20,000 nucleotides of DNA from Bigelowiella natans CCMP2755 (GCA_000320545.1 ADNK01000873.1:1-20000), one strand, 5' to 3'. Positions 9,219 to 19,820 are shown, numbered from the stretch's first letter. Numbers and translations are program-made. The notes: generated from the sequence alone by a model not told the origin.

Positions 9219-10618
9219 GTATACACGAGTGAGCTGTGCGCCTGCGTTTGGGTGTGTATGTCGCAATTTAGCTAAAATGTAAGTACCGTCAAGGCTGGAG
9301 CCCAGAACCCGGTCATCCCGAAGTTGTCTTCCCAAAAGTTGTCCCCGTATTTTGACATAGCGAATCTGCATTTTTGGTACGCTGTCACTGATTTACCGGA
9401 TTCTATTTCCTTATAATCCTGGTCATAGTTATAATACAAGAAGAACTGACTGTTAGACAGGGGGCTTCTACATGGTATTATTGTATCGGACTTCGATCAT
9501 CTTTGGGGTCAAATCAACTCAAAATGTCAACAAATCCATGCAAGGAGACCAAAATAATTCCATAATGTGTAATCTAAGAGGAGGGTTTCGATACATCGAG
9601 TGGTCAAACCTTTTGGTCGGGCATGATGAATTCCTGAGATACATCGAAAAGCAAAAACCTTAATCTCCGTGTGAAATAAAATGTATGTAATTAGTGCGCT
9701 TGTATGCTGTTTGTACCTTAAAGAGATAGAATGACGGCCAGCACATCAGAGGTTGGAACATGGTCATGTCTACAGCTGTAATTAAGATGATCATTTAGAA
9801 CTAACAATATTACTCTTCTTCAGGTTAAAATTACTTAGCTGGGCTCCAAGCTGTTTTAGGCCAGTTCTATATTTCAGTTTCTCGCTGAATGGCATTTCAC
9901 AAAATTTGTCCTAATGGAGAAGCATGGCCGTTAGATTCTCCGAACTCTTCAACAAAATACGCATGCCTTTGTACTGTATATCTATCAGCGCACCATGATC
10001 TTTGGATCAAAAAGCTTCCTCATCCCCTTCACACACACCAACCATTGTGTGACTCCTGTAAGAAAATTTTACGAATGATCACGTATGATTATAACCAAGA
10101 AGCCTTCAAAGGTTACCTTGAAATGCAAATCCATAAGTTGCGAAAGCCAATGTTCTGATAAATATAGATAGATAGAGTTCAAATCTAGTTGTTCTCCGAT
10201 ACATGCAAGTTGGACCACCTGTTCTTGTTCCACGTAGTAGCGTTCTTCTTTTCTATGTAGAACTGCACCAACAAATCTGCTGTGGTCGCTTTCACAGTGC
10301 TTATAGCAACCTAAAGAGAACGTGATTCTGACAAAGTGGCGGCAACTGATATTCTCTATTAATTGATACCTGAGAAGAGAATGGATACTTGGTGATAAAA
10401 TCTGTTATCGGGCGATAGAAGGAGGTTAAACTCAAGGTTGCGGCTGCTGCAGGCATCTTCTTTACTCCTCCGAGTTCGCTAAAATGCAGGACGTGCAGAT
10501 TTGGTTCCCAATGTTCTGTGTGGCGGGTCTCAGACGTAGTTTTATGAAAAGTCTCGTAGCTCGTTCGGACCCCCCGAATTGCGAGGGCGACACATAAACA
10601 GGACAAAGTTGACGACAT
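8905..10618 (-). CDS. Mpv17/PMP22-family membrane protein (11 exons)
   Basis: Integral membrane protein of the mitochondrial inner membrane or peroxisome family. Proposed exons (minus): 10618-10370, 10310-10219, 10154-10117, 10055-9994, 9850-9835, 9775-9717, 9633-9610, 9573-9519, 9387-9287, 9072-9011, 8950-8905. They total 804 nt, or 267 residues, with all phases matching. Family features in order: FYRPITDFITKYPFSSQVA (first helix), TTADLLVQ, NRTLAFATYGFAFQG (the usual RT...G), a position where DQ is usual but VDMTMFQPLM is present, FWAPAL, YSVPVQYRMP and WCNLLS near the C-terminus. The N-terminal extension of about 60 residues, with few acidic residues at its start, could be an organelle-targeting signal. 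The 16-nt fifth exon and the exons at 9633 and 9573 are the least certain. The N-terminal exon is a single open frame. Confidence 0.88.
9157..9215. repeat. (CA)n(TA)n compound microsatellite in an intron
   Basis: About 28 nt of CA followed by about 30 nt of TA, inside intron 9073-9286 of the Mpv17-family gene. Confidence 0.95.
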
Positions 10619-11325
10619 GCTCTCATATGCCCTTGTTTTTATGGCAGTATATTGAGGAGATTTTCAACAAAATTTGGGCGAGAGATCATGTCGCTTACAT
10701 GTTCCTGATAATTATTGTTCGATGATTGCGTTACATCCGTTTCAATTGCAGTTACTTTGAAGAGCTCGATGCAAACGGCCTCGGAACAAAATCAACAGAG
10801 AAACATCATGATGTGATGTGATGTGACCTGATGAGTGTTCCATGCATTGCAATCATTGCAGAACAGACGGCTACTTTCTTCACTCGATCAAGGTTGTCTG
10901 TCGTAGTAGAAGTTTTGGATCAACTCGTGTTATTTTGCGATTTGTTCATTTTACTACAAGAAGGAATCGGATTTTGGAAAACGACATGAGATATGGAAAC
11001 AAATTCGTACGCAAGAAATAAGTTACAAAAGCAGACCCAATGAAGCCTAATTTTAAAAAGTGACAACATGTTTCCTATGTCTCCCGCTACTTCATTTGCA
11101 CATCGCGCTTCTAACATTCTCCAATTTTGTTGGTCATTTTTTTATGATTTGGTTCCTATTATCACCCAAAGACAAAGGTTTAAACGAAGATTCATGCATT
11201 TTAAGAGGAGGCGTATACGAGTGTTCTGTTGTGTTCCTCCTTCGTAATTTCCGAACAACTACCCTTCCGATTATCGAATACACCTAGGACGTACCTGCCG
11301 TACCTACAACGAGGAAGTAGAGCCA
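10619..11325. promoter_or_regulatory. divergent intergenic region
   Basis: About 700 bp between the 5' ends of the Mpv17-family gene (-) and the small membrane-protein gene (+). It contains a short TGATG tandem repeat at about 10807-10826. Open frames at 11060-11287 (+) and 10920-11117 (-) show no recognisable motif. They may be chance or undetected 5' exons. No CTAG duplication cluster is present here. Confidence 0.4.
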
Positions 11326-12036
11326 ATGGATCCCAACGAAGACTACACCGGCACCGCAGTTATAACATTTGCAGCTGTTGCTGTTATCTGTGTCGTCGGG
11401 ATTTCAACCTACATTGCTCGCAGACAGTAAGGAAAAAAACTAACAGAAATCTCTACCATTTACGACGTTTGATTTACTATCCTTGTTTCCAGTCGTATGT
11501 GGTGCTTTCGGGAGCGAGATAGCAGCTCATCCAGCATTCATAATGAAAAACAGAATCACATTGAATTACAACAGCAGAGTGCTGCAGAGATACAGTGCGA
11601 ATCTGATCTCAATTTGAAAGCCTCTGCAAGACTACCGTCTGCTCCTGGAGAATGCAAAATTCAAATGAATACCGATCACGTTGTCATCAGCAATCCCAAA
11701 GATCTTCAATATACCGTAGGGGCAATTCAGGCAGAAATCAAACAGATTAGATGTCATGCGCCTGTGGATGAAGGCTACCAGAAGAATAAAAACGGGGAAG
11801 AGAAGACAGTTTCACCAGCAGAAGAGAAAGTAAAACGAGAGCAGCCTGTAACGAAGCCGCACTGCGAAAAATCATCAAAAGAACGACATGGGAAAATATC
11901 TGTCACTTGTCTCAAAAATAAAGAACTGTTGATAACAAATAGATTTGCAGAATGTAGTATAACCAGCGAAAGTAGTGGAGACGGTCTTGGTAGTCCAGTC
12001 ATCATCGAAATTCCTGATGTACTTGTACAAAGTTAA
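11326..12036 (+). CDS. small single-pass membrane protein, hypothetical (2 exons)
   Basis: Exon 1 is 11326-11426 and exon 2 is 11493-12036. The 66-nt intron has a strong donor (CA|GTAAGG) and a TTTCCAG acceptor. The join gives 214 residues. Residues 1-10 are short and acidic. Residues 11-31 form a clear hydrophobic helix (AVITFAAVAVICVVGISTYI), followed by RRHR, so the positive-inside rule places the long C-terminal part in the cytosol. That part is polar, rich in Ser, Glu and Lys, and probably disordered. No signal peptide is needed (type III/tail-out topology). No family is recognised. It converges on the ISY1 gene, with about 1.1 kb between their stop codons. Confidence 0.7.
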
Positions 12037-13132
12037 ATTACCAAGGAACAGCAATTAAAGATTAAGTATAATAATGAGTATAACGTGCGAACTAATTGTA
12101 TTTTGAGTTACAGATACCTAAGTTTCTCGCCATCAAACATTGTGACTAAGTTTGAAGCATTGCATAGCAGATCAGCGTGCATCAGTCTTGACGACTAGAC
12201 GGCAAGGATCAGCACCATCCTTGCGTGCCTAAAATCTCGGCGAAGCAACAGTCCTCATCTAGTTATATAAATGGCTCTCATCATGTGTGGTCTCGTTTCA
12301 TCGTTTCGGCTTCGCACAGGCGTACGATACACGCTTCAGTTTCCCAGCTAAATGTTTTTCACAAAAAGTCTGGATTTCAATTTCGCAGATCACAGTGCGA
12401 ACTTGGGAAATTTCCACATCTAAACATGTCTAGATGTGCGGCCGACAACGCATACCGTGTATGCATGTTGTAGCAGCTAGCGTAGCTGCTCTACACGGAG
12501 ATACAAAACAAATACAAGCTAAGTCGCAATGAGCGCTGATGTAGTCGCAGCAACGCACAGCTACGTTAGAATGGCAATTGGAAAAAGTCTAACACGTACT
12601 AGAACACTAGATTTAGTCATTACATCCGTCTCATGTGTCTAAATATGATGATGACTGCTAGCCTAGCCTAGCTAGATCGATCGTGAGCTACGAGCAGCAG
12701 CTAGTCCTGCCTTACAGTAACAAATGCAAGCTAGCTAGCTAGCCCACTATACTTGTATACATGCGCAATAGTTGAAGATACTATACTTTGTGCGAGATGC
12801 GAGAGCAGAATAACTTTACTGGTAGTATGTTCGGCCATGAACTAGGCGAAACCATACATGCGCTTGTTTGACTGCTTATTTAGCGTTAGTGACCGTATTG
12901 TGCCTTATGTAACACGAACTCTGCGAAAGCTTACGCTTCCAACGCTAAAGTTTTTCACGTCACCATGTTACGTTCCCTGTGCCGTGTCTACGGAAAGAGA
13001 CACAATATTATGTGCAGGTGGCTACATGACAACATGTTTGCTGAATGTAGCAAACGACGAACAGACTTCACTGGTTCCACATAACAAGATTTAATCATTT
13101 TTATCCAGCTTTCATCGATATCGCTACTTTTT
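12037..13132. other. convergent intergenic block with CTAG/CATG words
   Basis: Between the 3' ends of the membrane-protein gene and ISY1. It contains a hairpin at 12202-12224 (GCAAGGAT / ATCCTTGC), CTAG runs near 12661-12675 and 12727-12742, and one perfect ATGT-CTAG-ATGT at 12426-12437. A 15-base word around that site also occurs at about 7224-7238. No exon is supported. Confidence 0.65.
12426..12437. repeat. W4-CTAG-W4 microduplication
   Basis: ATGT on both sides of CTAG, the same word and core as at 7225-7236. The shared sequence extends to CATGTCTAGATGTGC, so these two sites may be copies of each other. Confidence 0.85.
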
Positions 13133-14397
13133 TCAGGAAGCATATTTGGCCATAAGCTCAGCCTTCTTTTTCGCCAATATCGCAGCTTTAAGTTCTTCAT
13201 CTAAAAAAGAGTAAACCAGATTAAGGATACTAATCTAATCATTTCATTTTCGGTCCATGACTACGGTCCATAACTATACGTTACAAATACTACGATACCG
13301 CTTGGAAGTGGGACATGTGCCTTAAAAAGAACCTCGCCTCCTTCTTTATTCGTTGCATCGCTTAAGCTTCCATCGTATGTCTTTGTGATCTTCCTTACTT
13401 TACTCTTTGTGAACAAATTTTTATCAAAACATCGCTAGAACGAGGGGGAAATAATCGTACCTTTTCGTTTTGTGCATTCCATTTATCAATAGCTCTCTTT
13501 CTAGCCTTTGTTTCTACTTTAGCTTCTAGTTTTACTAAGTATCCGTCGTCTTCATCGCCATAGCCATAATACTGTGCGTCAACTAGCTTATGAAGATCTG
13601 CATTAAATTAATCATTTACTCAAAATTTAATCTTACAATGGCGACCGAGGAAAATTAGTGAATATCTACGCATAACGATGACATTTTAATTACACCTCCT
13701 CTGGTCCTCCGTTTGACATTCTCCAGCTGCTGTTTTTCAAAAAGTTCACGGACTCCCGGAAGCTCACGGGCTGCCCCGAAGTAGAAATACCCACCCCTTT
13801 AAATAAATGTTGGATATTATATGGTGTAACATCAATTTTAGTGAGGAAAATCTTGGGTTAAAAAAATCAAATTACGCTCCCATTGGAGCTCCTCTGCCAT
13901 CTCGAATATTTGGAACTCCCTGCAACAAAGCAAAGAATAAATTAATGAATGAAATACTTTAAGGACAAGAGTCTTCCTCGCTACCCGAGTATAGTCAGGT
14001 CCTCCGAGAAGTTTGATTTGGCGTTCCCAGTGTTTCTTCTCCCGTAGAAGCTTGTTGATATGGTCATTGAGGTCGCGTATTCTATGCTCCCCCAGACTGG
14101 CATTCTGTATCTCAGTAACCTCCTTCGAGATCTCTTTCACGATTTGTCGCCTCCATCTCTCCGCTTCACCCAAGTTGTTACACTCATTTGCGAATGCCGG
14201 TCTCTTTCCTGGGTTTGTGATCAATCATAGAAAATTAAATTTTTTGGAAAAGTGCTTACAAACTGCGAGGCCCGTCTCTCGCAACGAAAACTGACGCAAA
14301 CACACTGATGAACACCTTTTGGGCCATAAAGCTGATCCTTCTTGTACTGCAAGAAGCGATTCAGCATCGCCTGGGCTTTCTCTTGATTTCGCGCCAT
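13133..14397 (-). CDS. ISY1: pre-mRNA splicing factor ISY1 (7 exons)
   Basis: Spliceosome component of the Prp19-associated complex that acts during catalytic activation. Exons (minus): 14397-14316, 14208-13985, 13919-13876, 13796-13696, 13597-13461, 13434 (or 13404)-13299, 13200-13133. All phases match, giving 263 (or 253) residues against about 285 in human. The N-terminus [15 protein letters not shown] is typical. It is followed by [75 protein letters not shown] and the ending [12 protein letters not shown], all highly conserved in the family. Intron 5 is either 26 nt (acceptor TTCTAG) or 56 nt (acceptor CACAAAG). Both keep the frame, and the longer one fits the other introns (60-130 nt) better. 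Confidence 0.96.
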
Positions 14398-15309
14398 GGT
14401 TGCCTTTGTTCTTGTGCAAGATCGTCAGAGTTTGAGTCTATTTGCAATAACTTATCCAGGAAAGGGGAGGTGCGGCAGGGTAAATTAAATGAATTCTCAG
14501 AATACCAGATAGCAATTTCTTCGCATTAGACTCCTTTTATACCCTATATTCGCCTCCTACGACATTCATAATAAACTAGAAATACTATTTATGACCATCG
14601 CCCAAACTTCCAGAAGTTTGTGCTTGAGATTGTGGATGTAATCATTGCTGAAAGGTGGGGGTTAGAGAAGAACGACAAGGATATATAGTTGTCGTCCTGT
14701 ATATGAGCGTCTAGCTTCGGTCGGGAACAATCGATCGGAGGATGGACTTTACTTCCCCTCTTCCGGCGACTACTCGAATTATCATTGGACCACCCTCTCC
14801 ATAAAGTTGGTACTAGTACTAGTAATAGTAGTAGTAGAGTACTGATGAGTCTCATGCGGGATTTTAGACGCTTGAAATAATCCACAACGACATTTTACTG
14901 GTCGAAAGTTAACAACACTCAATCAAATTGGTTCATTTATCCATCCAGAAGTGCTCGTCGATACTTAATAATTCATTCAGGGGCCACAGTTCTAGAGCCA
15001 AATTCGCCTTTCCATTCCTCATTGAGCCGGATAATGCAATCCAAGAAGGCTGCAATATCAGGATTCATCCACAACGCATCGCTAAGGAGGTGATGATAGG
15101 AGTAGAGCTGTTGTTTAGTGGAGCTCTTCTTCGTGAACTAGTTTATTCTTTTTGCCTTTGATTCTTTATGTTTCATGATACAGTCCTAAAGAGCCCCCGA
15201 GCCAATCGAATGCGCTCAGCTTTTTTGACAATGAAGTACAAAATTGCTCAAATAGACAGCGCGTAGCAACGGAATGGCGGTGGTGGTGGTTCGTGAATCT
15301 TCTGGTTTC

Positions 15310-15310
<1 letters not shown>

Positions 15311-15343
<33 letters not shown>

Positions 15344-15354
15344 GTGGTGGTGGT
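15311..15354. repeat. (CTG)10(GTG)n triplet repeat
   Basis: Ten perfect CTG units (15311-15340) pass directly into GTG units. It is unclear whether this is translated. Confidence 0.97.
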
Positions 15355-15730
15355 GAAGTCAAAATAAAATTTGAATAATCTTTGCACAGTCTCTAGTGGT
15401 GAATCATCATCCAGCATGATGATCAATAAATGTTGTTGTTCAATCATAATACCTTCAGACGGGGTCTGTTGTAATCGATGGAAAAAAGGTAGTAGTTGTG
15501 ATGATGATGATGGGCAATTATTGTCTTATTCAATCGATAATACGAGAATAATTGCAGAGCATGCATGCGAATTCTCCCATGAGAAGTTTATCCAATTCAA
15601 TCGCCCTAAATGTACTACTACTAATATAGTTTCCAAAGTGGTCCTCGGAAGAAACAAGTACTAGTTTGAAAGAAGAAGGCCAACAGAACAACACTCCAAG
15701 CTTGTGGGAATGGGCTTTTGGTACTACCAC

Positions 15731-15763
<33 letters not shown>

Positions 15764-15772
15764 TAGTAGTAG
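15731..15772. repeat. (CAG)6(TAG)8 compound triplet repeat
   Basis: Six CAG then eight TAG units, starting 11 bases after a likely GT donor at 15720. Continuous translation in the plus-strand CAG/TAG frame is blocked by the TAG part, so an intron location is likely. Confidence 0.95.
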
Positions 15773-16201
15773 ACAACGACGACATGATGAGGCGACAAAT
15801 ACGCAAGAATATATGTACATATATACATATATAAGCATATACACATCTTTGTTTCAATCAATTCCAAGGTGGTGGTGGTGGTGCAATCTCTCCAAAAGTC
15901 TCTGCTGCTGCCAATGCTGCTACACATGGCAAGGGAATCCACACTAAAGAAAGATCGAAAAGGTGGTATTTGCAGTAGTAGTAGTAGTAATAGTAGTAGT
16001 AATACCAAAGCAGCTTTGTTTTTGGAAGTGATGAAGCTTACATATGTTATTCCTCCTCCTCTTGCGTTAATGTTATACAGGAGAGCATCATCATCATCAT
16101 CATTCAATTTCAAATCATATATATCGGTTCGAGACCTATTCCACGAGGACTTTCAACTCAAAAGGCAATTAATAACAAAGGAATTAGATGATTTTGGCCA
16201 T

Positions 16202-16238
16202 CATGCGGACGAATCCAATGATGATTTACTACATCCTA

Positions 16239-16274
<36 letters not shown>

Positions 16275-16345
16275 CAGAATCCAATGATCACGAGGACGAT
16301 GATGATGATGATGATTTACTGCATCCTATATTACTATCAACAGGG
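16202..16345. repeat. tandemly duplicated segment separated by (ATT)n
   Basis: GAATCCAATGAT...GATTTACT(A/G)CATCCTATATTA occurs at about 16211-16241 and again at about 16277-16333. The first copy runs into an ATT array at 16239-16274 that ends in TTATCAG. The second copy contains an inserted GAC/GAT stretch. Confidence 0.85.
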
Positions 16346-16380
16346 CTCGAGATAAGAAGTCTATTGCCTTGGGAAATCGG

Positions 16381-16416
<36 letters not shown>

Positions 16417-16645
16417 GGATGCTGCAATCAAGAAGTGAGATCATAAAAAACGATAGTTAAATAGAGAATGAATCATGAATAATGACTGGAGAGAAGAAGA
16501 AGAAGAAGAAGAAGAAGAAGAAGAAGAAGAAGAAGGCCGCCTTAAAGAACGGAAGGAAAACAAAAAATAAGATGCTAGCAATAAATGATGACAAGCCAAC
16601 AAGTAATGCAACATTAAAAAAGATTATTTATTATGTTTGTTTCAG

Positions 16646-17026
16646 TTGGATAAGTGCTAGTGGGGCTCAGCAGAAAAAGATCGAAGCTGCTTGTGCTGGG
16701 ATCTGTAATATTGCTATGCTATGCTAAGACATATTTATATTTATGATAATTTATTTAATATTCTTTATGAAGCAGCAAATCAATATCATGACGTTGACGA
16801 TGATAGTGATAAGCATATGAAGTACTACTCCTCAGCCTACCAAAGTTACTTGCTTCCCGATGCAATATCAACCGAATCCAGAGACTTCCGCCAAATAGAA
16901 AAGGTGTGTGTGATGACACAACTGATTGTAAAGTGGTGATAAAGAACAAGAAGAGGAGGAAGAAGATGATGATCATGATCATGATAACTAGTGTGTATTA
17001 TTTATGTGTGCATTGTCATTTTTATG

Positions 17027-17065
<39 letters not shown>

Positions 17066-17412
17066 GCGTCTGTTCTCTTCACAACCCGCATCGATGATGA
17101 TCGATCCATCAATTCGGTCTTATATCACCAAGCAAGCTGATGATAAGAGCAACATATTAATATGTCATGATGTCGTCTTTTAACATTAGGATATCGAACG
17201 CACTTGCTTGTCATCCGAAGTACATGCAGGTATAATTTAGGTAAATTACAGGAGATTAGTAGCAGTGCCAGATAACATCTAATGTAACAACCCCCACCCT
17301 CATTTAGAAAGAATCAGATGCAAACGATGACACTGATAATGACACCGTGAAGGCCGATATAGTGTCCGTATGCCTTTGCTACAACAACAACTACTACTAC
17401 TATTACTACTAC

Positions 17413-17453
<41 letters not shown>

Positions 17454-18540
17454 ATTATTATTATCAGGTCTCCACGACTATTTTTCGGGGGCTCTTGGCA
17501 AAAAAGTAAAGCAGCGGCAGCAGCAGTCTACTAGCAATTTAGAAAAATCATCATCATCATCATCAAAGAATGCGGCGACGAAAGCAGGTACTATAAGTGT
17601 ATCTACTAGCATTACCATGTTGATGAGTACAAAGAATAATAATATTATTATTATTATTATTACTATAGAAGCAGCAGTAACAACAAAGAAGCAGAAGAAG
17701 AGAAGAGAAGAAGAAAGAATACAACAAGGAAAAAAACTAAGAAAAAAAGGAGGAGGAAGAACCCACCAGCAGCAGCAAAATGGTGATGATCACCACAAGC
17801 TACAGGAGGAGGAGGAGGAAAAAAAGGGAGAAAATGAAGAAGAAGAAGAACAAGAGGAAGAAGAGGAAGCACTTCGGACAAACAACTTCGATGTGATAGA
17901 TGGTAGCTTTATCATCTTCTGTGTACAAATAATATTTTTAAATATAATCATCATCATTATCATTATCATCATTAAAATCATCTTATTACTACGATATAAC
18001 GTGCCATGAAATACTGCTGCTGCTGCTGCTGCTGCTGATGCTGCTGCTGCTGATGATGATGGTGATGATGCAGCAGGTTTATTCTCTACTTACACCACTA
18101 CTTCTAGTACGAATTCTATTCATTTCCAACTAGACAAGACAGCTTCCATATATGTAAATATGATGTAGTCGTGTCCTCTTTCTTCATGATGATGAGTCCT
18201 CCCCTCTATTTCTTAGAACTTAGAAGGGTTTTACGTGCGGTGGCAGTGAGGAATCCAGGACTTGGCTATACACAAGGTAAGAGAATGAATACACCAAGGA
18301 AATATTAGAGTGGTGCGAGAGGAGGGAGAACAAAGTGAAATTGATGACGTACGGGTAGATTAGAATGGAAGCCAAAAATAACTGTGTATTTTTAAGGTGA
18401 TGATGACGACGACTTATTACTATTTATCTGTGTTATTTGTGTTATTTATGTACTTAATCACAACAACAACTACAACAACTTCTAATCTTACTCAGGCATG
18501 AATTACCTTGGATGTATGCTGCTTGGCCTCATGAAGGTGC

Positions 18541-18576
<36 letters not shown>

Positions 18577-18867
18577 GAGGGAGGAGGAGGAGGAGGAGGA
18601 GGAGGAGGTGTCATCATAATACATCATCATCATCCGTGTCTATCCAGAACTACTACTAGTAGTAGTAGTAGTTGAAGTAGTACTATTACTATATCCAAGC
18701 TTACTGTGATGGCGACGTGGTCTCTATGCTGTCAATATATTATTATGCGTTGACTATACTCTGATGATACGTATCTTGGTGTATGATCCAGGAGGAAGAA
18801 GCATTTTGGGTCTTATGCAGCTTGATAGAAGATCTGCGTCCACACGACTACTTCAGTCCTCAACCTG

Positions 18868-18902
<35 letters not shown>

Positions 18903-19788
18903 TCTACATCCATCTTAAGAACAGCAGCAACAACAACAACAAAGAAGAAGAAGAAGAAGAAAAAGAAGAAAAAAAAAGAAAATATACTGCTGCTGCTGCT
19001 GTATAATTAGGAACATTTGGCTTTCACTACTATTTATTGATTTATGTATAGTAATAATGATAATAATGAAGACAGCGTATTATTATTATTATTACTATTA
19101 TTATAGTGGTTATTATTACTATTCTTATAATTATTTTAGATGGTCCTTTATACTTATCATTTTAATAATAACAATAATAATACATCAAATAAATATTAGC
19201 TTAGACGTGATGAGATATATGTTCCTGGCATTTTTGCCCTTAATAATACTGAATGATGATTAACTTCAAAGCGCACACTTGGCGGATACCATCTCGATGC
19301 ACACATTCTTGATGGGATCGTTCAGGTGGTTTTGATAAACGATAGTATAACATCATCATCATTATCATATCCATCATCTCATAAGAATCAATGATATAAA
19401 CAGAGAGAGAGGGGGGGGGGGGGGGGAAGAGGCCCATTATTGTAATTGTTGCTATCTTCATGTTTCTCCTTTTTCTCCACCACCTGATTTCCTTATACAT
19501 TATTATTCCTCATGTACTCCTCCTCCTCCTCCTCAGGACATTTTTCCTGAATTAATACATGATGCCTCTAGTGATGATTCTCCTCATTCTTCTGCCTCTG
19601 CTGGAAGAACCAGAAGAACAAGAAGAAAGGGAGAAAAAACAGCAGCAGCAACAACAACAAACTCATTATCGTCAATACCTGCCGCTGCTGCTGCTTCTTC
19701 TCCAACTGCAAGGGCCAATTTGCAAGCTTTGGGCAGTACGTTCAGCTTGTTTTATCCAAGATGGCTGCTTCCGTTATTCTATTCCGAG
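16646..19788 (+). CDS. TBC-domain Rab GTPase-activating protein (partial, multi-exon)
   Basis: Stimulates GTP hydrolysis by Rab GTPases on membranes. Recognised exons: 16646-16704, 16773-16903, 17190-17229, 17312-17367, 18217-18276, 18496-18536, 18792-18866, 19272-19325, 19537-19788. TBC motifs in order: WISASGA (start of domain), FRQIEKDIERT with the arginine finger, LRRVLRAVAVRNPGLGYTQG with the glutamine finger, MNYLGCMLLGL, EEEAFWVLCSLIEDLRPHDY, LGGYHLDAHILDGI, DIFPELI and FYPRWLLPLFYSE. Both catalytic fingers are kept. Phases match from 18217 to 19788. Between 17368 and 18216 at least one exon is missing from my model; a candidate begins near 17469 (GLHDYFSGALGKK). Low-complexity Ser/Ala/Thr-rich residues are inserted before the last conserved helix. 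The 5' exons and the end after 19788 are not resolved. Nearly every intron holds a microsatellite. Confidence 0.9.
17027..17065. repeat. (TAC)n triplet repeat in intron
   Basis: About 13 units within intron 16904-17189 of the TBC gene. Confidence 0.97.
17384..17471. repeat. (TAC)n(GT)n(ATT)n compound repeat
   Basis: TAC units to 17415, then a GT run to 17450, then ATT units ending in the possible acceptor TTATCAG at about 17468. Confidence 0.95.
17640..18060. repeat. purine-rich and triplet low-complexity tract
   Basis: Successive short arrays of ATT, GAA/GGA (about 17690-17870), ATC/ATT (17945-17985) and CTG/ATG (18014-18062). The purine-rich part could be read as a Glu/Lys-rich exon in one frame, but the join to neighbouring TBC exons is not supported. 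Confidence 0.8.
18539..18608. repeat. (TAG)n(GGA)n compound triplet repeat at a splice donor
   Basis: The array begins two bases after the GT of the donor at 18537 (ATGAAG|GTGC, then TAG units) and passes into GGA units. Confidence 0.95.
18867..18900. repeat. (TAC)n triplet repeat starting at a splice donor
   Basis: The donor at 18867 is the first GTAC of the array: CAACCT|GTACTACTAC. The coding sequence before it (LRPHDYFSPQP) is clearly TBC. Confidence 0.95.
19401..19426. repeat. (GA)n followed by a G homopolymer
   Basis: AGAGAGAGAG then about 16 consecutive G, in intron 19326-19536. The homopolymer length may be unreliable. Confidence 0.9.
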
Positions 19789-19820
19789 GTAGGTAGGTAG
19801 GTAGGTAGGTAGGTAGGTAG
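19789..19820. repeat. (GTAG)8 tetranucleotide repeat at a splice donor
   Basis: Eight GTAG units follow directly after the last TBC exon codon (TCCGAG|GTAG), so the first unit is the 5' splice site and each later unit is a potential donor. Confidence 0.95.

Larger units (their letters stand above)
14398..16645. other. microsatellite-rich region, probable 5' part of the TBC gene
   Basis: Divergent from ISY1. Plus-strand stretches without stops that look like exons include about 14590-14650 (FQKFVLEIVDVIIAER), about 14960-15090, about 15662-15719 (ending LWEWAFG before a GTAC donor) and about 16348-16379 (LEIRSLLPWEI before a GTAC donor). The last fits the position just before a TBC domain. 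I could not join them with confidence. Between them lie triplet arrays: CTG/GTG at 15311-15354, AGC/AGT at 15731-15772, AGT at 15973-16002, ATT at 16239-16274, TAC at 16381-16416 and GAA at 16492-16535. Confidence 0.45.

Noticed and set aside
9156-9371. Minus-strand frame of 71 codons ending in Ile/Tyr and Val/Cys repeats
   Set aside because: The tail is translated TA/CA microsatellite. The true minus-strand exon here is 9387-9287 in another frame.
9889-10158. Plus-strand frame of 89 codons with a CxxC pair
   Set aside because: It lies opposite exons 3-4 of the Mpv17-family gene, whose minus-strand motifs and matching phases are much stronger.
11775-12005. Minus-strand frame of 76 codons
   Set aside because: Antisense shadow of exon 2 of the small membrane-protein gene.
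14589-14885. Minus-strand frame of 98 codons with a Leu-rich segment resembling a signal peptide
   Set aside because: The Leu run comes from a TAG/CTA repeat near 14813-14836. The opposite strand offers a better exon-like reading (FQKFVLEIVDVIIAER), though that too is unproven.
15530-16113. Minus-strand frames with long Leu, Thr, Val or Tyr runs
   Set aside because: Translations of triplet microsatellites; no support as genes.
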